From NCBI GenBank assembly GCA_017303835.1, contig JAFLBI010000001.1, positions 1,116,001 to 1,180,000 on the forward strand: a DNA stretch of 64,000 nucleotides, given 5' to 3'. Source of the stretch: Chitinophagales bacterium (GTDB taxonomy: Bacteria > Bacteroidota > Bacteroidia > Chitinophagales > Chitinophagaceae). The notes beneath the pieces are model-generated. The model did not search any database. It was not told the DNA's origin and saw only the letters and a program-made list of their open reading frames with translations. Position numbers and translations under genes: made by a program. Of the stretch, positions 27,701 through 36,720 are shown in pieces. Each line of letters starts with the position of its first letter. Within the stretch, counting starts at the first letter, position 1.

Positions 27701-30199
27701 TTACCCTCTTCTCTGTTGCTTATTCGTTTGCTCTACTTCTTTGTTGATTTCTTCCACATCTACCTTACGTGATTTATTGTCACCCATCAGGTGCTCTGTG
27801 AAATAATCTGCCATACGCCAGAAGAAGTATTCTGTCATATCGCCAAAGCCATGACGCTGTGTTGGCAGCACCAACATATCAAAACGCTTATTGGCTTTGA
27901 TCAATGCATTCACCACACGCATGGTATTCGCAGGATGCACATTGTTATCAATTTCACCATGCGCAAGCATCAGTCTACCCTTCAAGTTTTTCGCCAACTC
28001 TGGGTTTTTATCAATGCTGTATTGGAAAGTTGTGTCGCCCTTATCGCTGATGATTTCCTTCACACCATGGTGCTTCTCACTCCACCATCTATTGTAAATG
28101 GAGTTGTCGTGGTTACCTGCAGATGACACAGCTACTTTGAAGAAATCAGGATACACCAGCATAGCAGCAGTACTCATAAAGCCACCACCTGAGTGACCAT
28201 GAATACCCACTTTAGTAATATCCAAGAACTTATGACGATCAGCCAGTTGTTCTGCAACAGCTTTCTTATCGGCCAAACCATAATCGCGCAGATTTCCGTA
28301 CCCATAATTGTGGTACCACTTGCTACGACTTGGATGTCCGCCTCTATTACCTAATGTAACTACTACAAAACCCAACTGTGCCAAACGATCTGTACGATCC
28401 ATACCGCGGCTGAATGCTTTATTCACAGCTTCGGTTTGCGGACCAGGATATACATACTCGATGATGGGATATTTCTTGGTGCTGTCGAAATCAAAAGGTT
28501 TATACATCACGCCATAAATATCTGTGATGCCATCATCTGCTTTTGCTTTAAATGTCTCTGGAAATTTATAGCCTGCTGCGAACAAGCTGCTTAAGTCGGC
28601 AGTTTCCAAATCCAGAATTTTTCTACCATCAGCAGCAAAAAGAACTGATTTAGGTACCGTATTTACGCGAGAGAAATTATTCACCACATAACGACTGTTG
28701 TCATCCATGCTGGGTGAATGATCAAAATCGCCGGGTGTCAATAGCTTCAATCCTGTACCATCGAAATTGATGCGGTAAGCATGCAGGTAATAAGGATCTT
28801 CATTGGCTTCTTTACCATTGGCCGAGAAATACAATACGCGGTTCTTTTCATCAATACCGAGAATATCTTCACAATGCCAAGGACCTGATGTGATTTGATT
28901 TTTCAGTTTACCATTCTCATCATACAGATAGAAATGTCCCCATCCATCATCTTCACTCCATTGAATCAATTCCTTACCACCATTCACTAAACCGGGGCGC
29001 TTGATCTCAACATAGGTATTCAAACGCTCTTCAATCAAGGTCTTCACATCGCCGGTCTGCACATTCGCTATACAAAGATCAATACGCTTCAAATCGCGAC
29101 TGGTTCTGCTGAAATAAAACTGATTACCATTCCCCAACCAAATGGCAGGGCGATAATCATCATCTCTATTGCTCATTTTGGCAGGCTCAGACCATACACT
29201 CACATCCTGATCTTTGAACATACCTACTGAAATCTCACGAGATGTTTTAGATGTAAGATCAAACACCAGCAGATGCTCTACAGGTGCATCTTTTTCACCG
29301 GGCATCCAATACTTATAGGTTTCCAAAGTTGGGCGCGGATCAGCAATGCTGTTGATGACCCAGAGGTCCTTTACTTTTCTGTTATCGACACGGTTTAGTG
29401 CGAAGTATTTAGAATCGGGCGACCAGAAAACAAATACTGGTCTGCGCTTCATTTTGTTTTTCTCTTTGTCAACATTGCTATCACCAGAACCAGAGAGGTT
29501 ACCATCATTATAGTAACCAAAGTTCTCAATACCATCTTTGGTTAACTGATAATCTACAATAGTGCTATCATCTTCATTCTTGACAGCTTTCTCATAGTTG
29601 GCTTTATCCATCCAGTAGAGATTGTTGTTTCTACCAAAAAGAATAACATTACCATCAGGAGAAATATTTGCCCAGCTTGGCTTACGCTTTGGCTTTTTGA
29701 AATCATTCAATTCTACCAGCTCACCAGTGTTGATATTATACTCAAAGTAGAACACCTTCTTTTCTTTTACTGGAGGTGTACCTTTTTTGGCTGTAGAATC
29801 TTTCTTCTCGATTTCTTTGGTGCTCTTTACCTCAAACTGAATCCAGTTTTCATCGCGTACAAAACGCATACTGTCGATATTTAGGTGCTGAGCATCCATT
29901 GGATCATCAGTAATGCGCGTAAGCTTGGCAGCAAGTGCAGCATTATCAAACAATACTTTCTTCTCACCCTTGGCTGCATCTACGATATACCACTTCTTAC
30001 CTTCTGTGGTTTGATACATATACCAGAAGCGATCAGATTTCTTCAACCAATGCGGATCAACGGCCGTACTAAAGACCATCTTTTCCAGCTTTTTAGGAGA
30101 GAAACGTGCGGCCAATGCATAATTGGCTTCTGAAACGGGGGTTTGGGCTTGTAGCGCCAATCCGAATACGAGCAAAACTGCCACGAACAAGGATCTCAT
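27701..30199 (-). CDS. S9-family prolyl oligopeptidase / DPP-IV-like peptidase
   Basis: Periplasmic or surface serine peptidase of 832 residues that removes dipeptides or cleaves after Pro. Signal peptide MRSLFVAVLLVFGLALQAQ; N-terminal beta-propeller (WANISPDGNVILFGRNNNL, FVFWSPDSKYFALNRVD); C-terminal hydrolase with nucleophile GHSGGGF (motif GIHGHSGGG), Asp in HGEIDNNVHP and His in TQRHGFGD. A C-terminal tail of Lys/Gln/Glu residues is extra. The ATG at 30199 opens the signal peptide, whereas the frame extends 19 codons further. Confidence 0.92.
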   Translation of the reverse strand: MRSLFVAVLLVFGLALQAQTPVSEANYALAARFSPKKLEKMVFSTAVDPHWLKKSDRFWYMYQTTEGKKWYIVDAAKGEKKVLFDNAALAAKLTRITDDPMDAQHLNIDSMRFVRDENWIQFEVKSTKEIEKKDSTAKKGTPPVKEKKVFYFEYNINTGELVELNDFKKPKRKPSWANISPDGNVILFGRNNNLYWMDKANYEKAVKNEDDSTIVDYQLTKDGIENFGYYNDGNLSGSGDSNVDKEKNKMKRRPVFVFWSPDSKYFALNRVDNRKVKDLWVINSIADPRPTLETYKYWMPGEKDAPVEHLLVFDLTSKTSREISVGMFKDQDVSVWSEPAKMSNRDDDYRPAIWLGNGNQFYFSRTSRDLKRIDLCIANVQTGDVKTLIEERLNTYVEIKRPGLVNGGKELIQWSEDDGWGHFYLYDENGKLKNQITSGPWHCEDILGIDEKNRVLYFSANGKEANEDPYYLHAYRINFDGTGLKLLTPGDFDHSPSMDDNSRYVVNNFSRVNTVPKSVLFAADGRKILDLETADLSSLFAAGYKFPETFKAKADDGITDIYGVMYKPFDFDSTKKYPIIEYVYPGPQTEAVNKAFSRGMDRTDRLAQLGFVVVTLGNRGGHPSRSKWYHNYGYGNLRDYGLADKKAVAEQLADRHKFLDITKVGIHGHSGGGFMSTAAMLVYPDFFKVAVSSAGNHDNSIYNRWWSEKHHGVKEIISDKGDTTFQYSIDKNPELAKNLKGRLMLAHGEIDNNVHPANTMRVVNALIKANKRFDMLVLPTQRHGFGDMTEYFFWRMADYFTEHLMGDNKSRKVDVEEINKEVEQTNKQQRRG

Positions 30200-30304
30200 A
30201 TGCGATTGATTTTGGGGCAATGAAAATAGGCCTTTCGTTTGTTGAAACGGTACCATTTATCAAAAAATCAATTGCAGCACTTACTTTGCAGGAAATATTG
30301 GACG

Positions 30305-31567
30305 ATGGCCCCATTTGAAGCAAGTCTCGATTATGCACGCAAAGCGGATCAGGCAGATGCCCTACACCATTTTAAAGCGCAGTTCCACTTTCCGCACCAT
30401 AATGGTAAAGAAGTCATTTATTTCTGCGGCAACTCGCTGGGCTTACAGCCAAAATCTGCGCATGCTGCTATAGAAACAGAGTTAAAGACTTGGCGCGAGC
30501 AAGCGGTAGGGGGTTATTTCAATGGTGCCAATCCTTGGTTGTACTATCAGGATTATTGCAAACCGGCTTTGGCCAAAATCATGGGCGCATCTAATGAAGA
30601 GATCACTGTGATGAATGCCCTTACGGTGAATATGCACCTGATGATGCTGAGCTTTTACAAGCCAACATCTACCCGATACAAGATCATGTTGGAAGCAGGT
30701 GCATTTCCATCTGATCAATATGCAGTAGAAACCCAGGCCAAACATCATGGATTCAATCCCGATGATGCCATTATTGAAATTGCCCCTCGTGCCGGAGAAA
30801 AAACACTGCGCACAGAAGATATTCTGCAAGCAATTGAAGACCATAAAGATAGTCTGGCCCTCACCATTTTTGGAGGCATCAATTATTATACCGGACAATT
30901 CTTCGATATTCCCACCATCACGAATGCAGCACAAGCTGCTGGCGCTATTGCTGGCTGGGATCTGGCACACGTAGCAGGTAATATTCCTTTGCAGTTGCAC
31001 GATTGGCAGATTGATTTTGCCATCTGGTGCAGTTATAAATATTTGAATGCCGGTCCGGGTGCTGTAGGCGGTGTATTCGTACACAACAAACATGCACAAC
31101 AAACAGATGTAAACAGAATGGCCGGCTGGTGGGGTAATGATGAAAAGACCCGCTTTAAAATGGAGAAAGGCTTTTATGCCAAACCAGATGCGAGTGGCTG
31201 GAATATCAGTACGGCACAAGTCTTCAATACAGTTTGCTTGAAAGCATCATTGGAAGTTTTTGATCAAGCAGATATACATGCACTACGTGCTAAGAGCATT
31301 CAGTTAACCAACTATCTGGAGTATCTTTTGCAGCAATTACCCAACCTTCAATTTGAAATCATCACACCAGCGGATCCGGCACAACGTGGTGCGCAATTGA
31401 GTTTGTATTTCCCCAATAACGGCAAAGCCATTCACCAGAAAATGATTGAAAGCGGCATTATTGTGGACTATCGTGAACCAGGTGTAATACGAGTAGCTCC
31501 TGCACCGCTGTATTGTAGTTTTGAAGACGTTTACTCATTCTATGAAATTTTGAAAAACAACTTTTAA
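30305..31567 (+). CDS. kynU: Kynureninase
   Basis: PLP enzyme that cleaves L-kynurenine to anthranilate and alanine, or hydroxykynurenine to 3-hydroxyanthranilate. The 420 residues contain YFCGNSLGLQPKS, the cofactor region GGINYYTGQFFDIPTI, WDLAHVAGNIPL and the PLP-lysine motif WCSYKYLNAGPG. ATG at 30305 matches the usual N-terminus; the frame opens 22 codons earlier. A near-consensus promoter (TTACTTTG at about 30287) lies in front. Its stop and the next start share a base (TAATG), coupling it to the SGNH hydrolase. Confidence 0.93.
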   Translation: MAPFEASLDYARKADQADALHHFKAQFHFPHHNGKEVIYFCGNSLGLQPKSAHAAIETELKTWREQAVGGYFNGANPWLYYQDYCKPALAKIMGASNEEITVMNALTVNMHLMMLSFYKPTSTRYKIMLEAGAFPSDQYAVETQAKHHGFNPDDAIIEIAPRAGEKTLRTEDILQAIEDHKDSLALTIFGGINYYTGQFFDIPTITNAAQAAGAIAGWDLAHVAGNIPLQLHDWQIDFAIWCSYKYLNAGPGAVGGVFVHNKHAQQTDVNRMAGWWGNDEKTRFKMEKGFYAKPDASGWNISTAQVFNTVCLKASLEVFDQADIHALRAKSIQLTNYLEYLLQQLPNLQFEIITPADPAQRGAQLSLYFPNNGKAIHQKMIESGIIVDYREPGVIRVAPAPLYCSFEDVYSFYEILKNNF

Positions 31568-32187
31568 TGTCTAAACACATTCACTCCTACTTAGCATTGG
31601 GCGATTCCTACACGATAGGTGAATCTGTTCCCTTGCATGATAGCTTTCCCTATCAAGTAGTACAATTGCTGCGTAAGCAGGGCATTTCTTTTCATGCTCC
31701 GGAGATTGTGGCCAAGACTGGCTGGACGAGTTCAGAGTTAGCTGAACATTTACTGCACCACAACTATGAAGAGCAATATGATTTTGTGACATTGTTGATT
31801 GGTGTGAACAATCAATACCGCCGCTGGTCGATGGATGATTACAAAAGCGATTTTGCATTTCTGCTGAAAAAAGCCATTCATTTAGCACAGGACAAAAAAC
31901 ACCACGTAGTGGCATTGTCCATTCCTGATTGGGGTGTTACGCCTTTTGCCAAAGGAAGAGATGCTGCACAGATTGCCAAAGAGATAGACGCTTTCAATAA
32001 TATTAATCACGATATCGCACAAGCTGCTGGTGTACATTATGTAGAAATCACCAAAGGCAGCAGACATGCGAAAGAAGACAATAGCTTACTTGCCGCTGAC
32101 GGATTACATTATTCGGGAAAGGAACACGCAAAATGGGCTGAGCAAGTGGCATTCATTTTTCAAAAGATGATTCAGGCAGGTAAATAG
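31567..32187 (+). CDS. SGNH/GDSL-family hydrolase, coupled to kynU
   Basis: 206 residues without a signal peptide, so cytoplasmic. All SGNH blocks are visible: block [12 protein letters not shown] (Ser near residue 15), block [13 protein letters not shown] (Asn), and block V DGLHYS with the catalytic Asp and His. GDSL enzymes act on esters or amides of many kinds. It overlaps kynU by one base and converges on pyrF with a 16-base overlap. The coupling raises the possibility that it hydrolyses N-formylkynurenine; this is inference, since no separate formamidase gene is visible. Confidence 0.88.
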   Translation: MSKHIHSYLALGDSYTIGESVPLHDSFPYQVVQLLRKQGISFHAPEIVAKTGWTSSELAEHLLHHNYEEQYDFVTLLIGVNNQYRRWSMDDYKSDFAFLLKKAIHLAQDKKHHVVALSIPDWGVTPFAKGRDAAQIAKEIDAFNNINHDIAQAAGVHYVEITKGSRHAKEDNSLLAADGLHYSGKEHAKWAEQVAFIFQKMIQAGK

Positions 32188-33026
32188 CTGCTCATTTCTA
32201 CCTGATATTGCGCGGCAATGGTTCTTGCCTCTGCTGCAAAGTTTTCATCTACGGCAGCATAAATTATTGCGCGACTGGCATTCACCAGCAATCCGCAGTC
32301 TTTATTTAAGCCATAGCGACTCACATCGGCCAAACTACCACCCTGAAAACCTACGCCGGGCACCAGCAGAAAGTGATCGGGAATAATCGAGCGTATATTC
32401 TCCAACTCGAAAGCCTTGGTAGCACCTACCACAAACATCAAGTTATCTGGCGTGCCCCAATTGGCTACGCGCTCCAATACTTTTTCATACAAAGCTTTGG
32501 GCCTGTTGCCGCCAATTATATTGGGCACTAAATTTTTGTCTTCTGTCTCTTCCACCAGCAATTGCTGAAAATCATTACTGCCTTTGTTGGAAGTGAGACC
32601 TAAAACAATGGTCACTTTATCTGGATACTCTAAGAAAGGTCTTACGCTATCCTCGCCCATGTATGGCGCTACAGTTACTGCATCAAAAGGTAACACTTCA
32701 AAGAATGTCTTGGCATACTGTGCAGATGTGTTGCCAATATCTCCACGCTTGGCATCAGCAATCTTGAAATGCGTATCCGGAATATAGTACAGGGTTTCTT
32801 CCATAGCTTCCCAGCCCTTGATACCCATGGACTCGTAGAAAGCCGTGTTGATTTTATAGCTCACACAAGCATCTTTGGTCGCATCAATAATGGCTTTGTT
32901 GAAAGCCACTACTGCATCGGGACGATGACGTAAATGCGCCGGAATCTTTTCTATATCGGTATCAAGACCTACGCAGAGATAACTGCGCTTCGCTTGTATT
33001 TGTGCAACCAGTTGCTGACGGTTCAT
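32172..33026 (-). CDS. pyrF: Orotidine 5'-phosphate decarboxylase (group 2)
   Basis: Last step of UMP synthesis. The 284-residue length and the motif [16 protein letters not shown] with its two catalytic Lys/Asp pairs mark the longer, subfamily-2 form found in Bacteroidota and actinobacteria. [13 protein letters not shown] binds substrate phosphate with [16 protein letters not shown]. It overlaps the SGNH hydrolase stop in a convergent arrangement; its promoter is somewhere in the 296 bases upstream. Confidence 0.95.
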   Translation of the reverse strand: MNRQQLVAQIQAKRSYLCVGLDTDIEKIPAHLRHRPDAVVAFNKAIIDATKDACVSYKINTAFYESMGIKGWEAMEETLYYIPDTHFKIADAKRGDIGNTSAQYAKTFFEVLPFDAVTVAPYMGEDSVRPFLEYPDKVTIVLGLTSNKGSNDFQQLLVEETEDKNLVPNIIGGNRPKALYEKVLERVANWGTPDNLMFVVGATKAFELENIRSIIPDHFLLVPGVGFQGGSLADVSRYGLNKDCGLLVNASRAIIYAAVDENFAAEARTIAAQYQVEMSSYLPA

Positions 33027-33211
33027 GCCACGAAACTAAGATTTGCAAACGACTTGATGAATAGGCTGCTGTAACTAGCACCATAATACTGACCTGGACT
33101 GCGCTCAGAGCTACCCTTCTGTTTAGCTTCTACCGCTATCCGTACTCTTGGCCCCGCATCAGCAGGATATCCCACTTGCCACCAAAACCAACCAAAAACC
33201 GTCAAGGCTAT

Positions 33212-33246
33212 AAAAAAATGTCGCACTGAAACAGCACGACATTTTT
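33212..33246 (-). terminator. Terminator downstream of alpha-amylase
   Basis: A 10-bp stem AAAAATGTCG with CGACATTTTT (33214-33223 and 33237-33246), loop of 13 bases, then T-run in the minus direction. Confidence 0.7.
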
Positions 33247-33273
33247 CTGAAGCCAAACTTTTCGCTTTTGGTT

Positions 33274-33311
33274 TTTTGACTTTTTGCTTTTGACTTTTTG
33301 CTTTTGACTTT
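33274..33311. repeat. 14-bp T-rich tandem repeat, 2.7 copies
   Basis: The unit TTTTGACTTTTTGC occurs at 33274-33287 and 33288-33301, with a partial third at 33302-33311. It lies just after the amylase stop. It could vary by replication slippage. Confidence 0.8.
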
Positions 33312-33322
33312 CCCTTATTACT

Positions 33323-34690
33323 TTAATACACATATACTTGATAACCCCAAGCCGGCAGCGACATAGCTGTGCCTGATTTCAAATCTGCGGCTTTGTCGGT
33401 AAACAGTTCCTTAGCCTTACCGTCAATCAATGCATTATTGATGGTAACAGTCTGCGCATCCTTATTCAAGTTGAGCAATACAAATACTTTCTTGCCGTCT
33501 TTCTCACGTACAAAAGCATAGATGGCTGCATCCTTATCCGTTGTAAGTTTGGTGAAGCCCGCATTCGCTGCTAAAGCTGCATTGTCTTTCCGCAAATTGA
33601 GTAGCTTTTGATAGAATGGCGCTCTGGCAAATTTGCCAAACTGAATCGTATCCTTTTCAAAGAATTCAATCTTTTTCAGGTGCGGTTCTTCTTGTCCGCT
33701 ATAGATCATTGGGATGCTGCGCTTCATGGTTTGGGTTAACACAGCAAATGGCGCATGCACATCACCCGGCATAGTACCATAATCTGCTTTGTTCCAGCTG
33801 TTCTCATCGTGGTTACTCGTGAAATAGAAACGCATGGCATTGGCAGGGAAACTTGTATCCACCTTGTTCACCACACTATCGAAAGCATTGGCTGTTCTGC
33901 TGCCATCAGCTACTTTCTTGAGCATGGCAAAATCAGCCCAAGCATAGGTTGCATCAAAACCTGCGGTGTGACTGCTGGCTTTATCGGCTTCAGCCAACAT
34001 GAAAATATTCTTCAGTTTCTTCAGCTCTGGGATGGCTTTCGCCCAGAAAGCATCGGGCACTTCACCTGCTACATCGCAACGGAAACCATCAATATCCGTT
34101 TCACGAATCCAGTATTGCATTTGTGCAATCATGGTATCGGCTAAAGCCGGATTGTTGTAATTGAGTTTGCGCGTATCTGTCCAATCAAATTGGTAAGCTG
34201 CTTTCTTAGTCACGCTATCAATCACATAAAAATCAGGATGCTTTTCCAACCAATAATGATCTGCACCGGTATGGTTAGGCACCCAGTCGATGATCACTTT
34301 AAAACCCAAGTCATGCGCTTTCTTCACCAAGGCTTTCCAATCATCCAATGTGCCGTACTCAGGATTGATAGCGGTATAATCACTCACTGCATAATAACTG
34401 CCGAGTGTACCTTTTCTATCCACTTTACTGATAGGATTAATCGGCATGAACCACAAAGTCTGCACACCCATTTCCTTCAGACGATCCAGATGCTTGCTGA
34501 AAGCAGCGAATGTGCCTTCAGGTGTATACTGACGAATATTGACTTCGTACACATTGCCCTGTAGTATCCACGCTGGATGACCATCTGTAACAACAGTATC
34601 TAGATTTGGCGCTTCCGTCTTGCCTGAATTGCAAGAAACAGCCCATACACTTGTTACTGCCAAGAGCAGCAACCATGAAAGTTTACGCAT
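33323..34690 (-). CDS. Lipoprotein alpha-amylase (GH13)
   Basis: 455 residues. Lipoprotein signal MRKLSWLLLLAVTSVWAVSC with Cys20, then the GH13 barrel: region I DWVPNHTG (about 140), region II GFRCDVAGEV (catalytic Asp), region III MLAEADK (catalytic Glu) and region IV TSNHDENSW (Asp). A short C-terminal beta domain ends in SLPAWGYQVYVY. It attacks alpha-1,4-glucans at the cell surface or periplasm. It stands alone, not within a Sus operon; its ATG is 108 bases from the divergent kynA start. Confidence 0.9.
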   Translation of the reverse strand: MRKLSWLLLLAVTSVWAVSCNSGKTEAPNLDTVVTDGHPAWILQGNVYEVNIRQYTPEGTFAAFSKHLDRLKEMGVQTLWFMPINPISKVDRKGTLGSYYAVSDYTAINPEYGTLDDWKALVKKAHDLGFKVIIDWVPNHTGADHYWLEKHPDFYVIDSVTKKAAYQFDWTDTRKLNYNNPALADTMIAQMQYWIRETDIDGFRCDVAGEVPDAFWAKAIPELKKLKNIFMLAEADKASSHTAGFDATYAWADFAMLKKVADGSRTANAFDSVVNKVDTSFPANAMRFYFTSNHDENSWNKADYGTMPGDVHAPFAVLTQTMKRSIPMIYSGQEEPHLKKIEFFEKDTIQFGKFARAPFYQKLLNLRKDNAALAANAGFTKLTTDKDAAIYAFVREKDGKKVFVLLNLNKDAQTVTINNALIDGKAKELFTDKAADLKSGTAMSLPAWGYQVYVY

Positions 34691-34798
34691 AATGATAATT
34701 TGAGCCTACAAATTAGCACAAAACAGGCAGTAAAAGAACTGAGCAAAATCAGGCCACAATTGCTATTGAACACCTTTCTTTGCAGCAAAGCCTGCCGT

Positions 34799-35884
34799 AT
34801 GGAAAAGAAGCCCATGTATTATGCAGATTACCTGCATTTGGATAAAGTATTGGATAGTCAGTACCCTGTGAGTTTTGAAGCAGGCAATACGCCCGCACAC
34901 GATGAAATGCTCTTCATCTCTATCCACCAAGCCTATGAAATCTGGTTTAAGCAAATCTTGTTTGAATTGGACTATTGTGAGCGCATATTCAACCAATCCC
35001 ATATCAACGACAATTCTGAGGACTTGAACCTGGTGCGTCACCGACTGCAACGCATCACGCGGATTCTTGCTTTATTGAACCAGCAAGTGCATATTCTGGA
35101 TACGATGACGCCGCTGGACTTTCTGGAATTCAGAAACCTGCTCACGCCTTCTTCCGGTTTTCAGAGCATGCAGTTCAGATTAATTGAAGCAAGACTTGGG
35201 TTGCAATTACAAAAGCGCCACCATGCAGACTATTACAAGCGCACGAATGAAGGCGGCTTTACGCAGCACGATTATCAAACCATTACAAATACAGAAGAGA
35301 AACCAACATTACTGCAATTGGTGAACAATTGGTTGGAGCGCATGCCTTTCTTTGATGAAACATTCTGGCAAGGCTATGCTTCTGATACGCCCACTTCTTT
35401 TGTGCAGCATCCTTTCTGGAATGATTACCGCCATCGTTATTTCAGCGGATTAACGGAGCGGGAACAAGGCAAGATTGATGATTTTGATTTTGTCTTTTTT
35501 GAAGCCAATCAGGCCAATCTGTCTGAAGAGCAACAACAAATCCTGCGCAGTCAGTTTACACCCAAAGCCCTGCGTGCAGCTCTATTTATTATGCTGTACA
35601 GAGATTTTCCGGTTTTCCAAACCTCTTACCAGATTTTAGATGCATTGATTGAAATAGACCATATGCTGAGCAACTGGCGACACAAGCATTTAATTATGGT
35701 ACGCAGAATGATTGGCATGCGCGTAGGTACCGGTAATACCAGTGGTGCCGGCTATTTGGAAGGCGCTTTGAGTAAGCATTACATATACAAGGACCTTTCA
35801 GGGTTATCAACCTACCTCATTGAAAGAAGAAGATTACCACAATTGCCAGAAGCATTGATCAGGAGTTTGGGATTTGGGTTCTAA
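34799..35884 (+). CDS. kynA: Tryptophan 2,3-dioxygenase
   Basis: Haem enzyme that opens the indole ring of L-tryptophan to N-formylkynurenine, first step of the kynurenine route. Visible motifs are FISIHQAYEIWFKQILFELD near residue 40, the haem-ligand His in NWRHKHLIMVRRMIG near 300, and GTGNTSGAGYL. The product is 361 residues from ATG 34799; the frame extends 33 codons upstream without family similarity. Start could also be ATG 34814. It lies 3.2 kb from kynU, separated by pyrF and the amylase. Confidence 0.93.
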   Translation: MEKKPMYYADYLHLDKVLDSQYPVSFEAGNTPAHDEMLFISIHQAYEIWFKQILFELDYCERIFNQSHINDNSEDLNLVRHRLQRITRILALLNQQVHILDTMTPLDFLEFRNLLTPSSGFQSMQFRLIEARLGLQLQKRHHADYYKRTNEGGFTQHDYQTITNTEEKPTLLQLVNNWLERMPFFDETFWQGYASDTPTSFVQHPFWNDYRHRYFSGLTEREQGKIDDFDFVFFEANQANLSEEQQQILRSQFTPKALRAALFIMLYRDFPVFQTSYQILDALIEIDHMLSNWRHKHLIMVRRMIGMRVGTGNTSGAGYLEGALSKHYIYKDLSGLSTYLIERRRLPQLPEALIRSLGFGF

Positions 35885-35961
35885 TCAAATATTCGGTTAA
35901 CGAATAAACAGTTTCAAACAATCTAAACTGACTGGCTAATTTTATTTCCGTAACATTATTG

Positions 35962-36585
35962 ATGCGGAATAAAATCTTTGCAATATTATTTGTCATTGCA
36001 TTTTGCAATAGTTGTAAACCTGTTTATCTCATACTGATGGGTGCCAAGCCTGCAAGAACAGAAACTGAAACATCGGTACTGAGCTGGCTGCATCAAAACA
36101 TAGATACAGGTATTCAGGCAGTGTCTGTGCTTACCCTAGCACCAGAAGGCTTTCCACAAGCATTCGAGGTAAACCCTATCATAATTACCCAAAACAATAC
36201 CTGCATTTTATACAACGGATGCACACAAACCCAGTGCTTCAAAACACTGGCAGACCTGATCAAAAATTATCAGACTGAAAAAGACATCAGTAACACACCG
36301 GTATTGCTGCAGCAAAAACTATCTTTTGCAAAAGACACTTTTAAAGTAAAACCCTACCTTAAAACAATTGAGGGGAAGTCTATCGAAAATTTACCTGAGC
36401 ATACAATCATATTACCCTTTGCCCTTTTTCTTGGTAAGAACCCGCAAAGTAAAGAACTGCTGGAATTCATTCAGGCTGCAAAAGCAAATCGACAAATTAA
36501 TTGGACAATCCGCTATCTCTGCATCGATAAGCAAGCATGGTGGGGAGAAGCATGGAACCGAAAAATTGAAATGGGGTTGAACTAA
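35962..36585 (+). CDS. Uncharacterised lipoprotein
   Basis: 207 residues beginning with a lipoprotein signal whose Cys is in FCNSCKPVY. The rest contains no domain I recognise; the pattern VSVLTLAPEGFPQAFEVN and EHTIILPFALFLGKNPQSKELLEFI suggests a mixed alpha/beta, perhaps thioredoxin-like, fold, and the paired Cys in YNGCTQTQCF could form a disulphide. The first codon of the open frame is TTG, but the ATG next to it at 35962 is preferred. Function unknown. Confidence 0.7.
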   Translation: MRNKIFAILFVIAFCNSCKPVYLILMGAKPARTETETSVLSWLHQNIDTGIQAVSVLTLAPEGFPQAFEVNPIIITQNNTCILYNGCTQTQCFKTLADLIKNYQTEKDISNTPVLLQQKLSFAKDTFKVKPYLKTIEGKSIENLPEHTIILPFALFLGKNPQSKELLEFIQAAKANRQINWTIRYLCIDKQAWWGEAWNRKIEMGLN

Positions 36586-36660
36586 CCCAAAGGCCAGGCT
36601 TATTAACAATTCCACAACATTCAGGAATAATTTTCCATTCTGCCGAACAAAGTCTGGAAC

Positions 36661-36668
36661 TATATTTG
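36661..36668 (+). promoter_or_regulatory. -7 box for the M16 peptidase gene
   Basis: TATATTTG, exact consensus match, 53 bases before the start codon. Confidence 0.6.
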
Positions 36669-36720
36669 TGTACTCCCCTGATGGAATAGTGACCTATTCA
36701 AACCTAGCAAACAAAAACGT

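Larger units (their letters stand above)
33027..33322. other. Intergenic region between alpha-amylase and pyrF
   Basis: Holds the amylase terminator hairpin and a T-rich 14-bp repeat. A 77-codon frame inside (33023-33256) has no recognisable domain and uses codons unlike its neighbours, so I do not call it a gene. No clear TAnnTTTG promoter for pyrF. Confidence 0.5.

Noticed and set aside
30482-31219. 245-codon frame opposite kynU
   Set aside because: Antisense of a confidently identified gene; composition (many Ile, Cys, Thr) is that of a reverse-frame artefact.
33023-33256. 77-codon frame upstream of pyrF
   Set aside because: No domain or signal; it overlaps the amylase terminator hairpin and likely contains the pyrF promoter.
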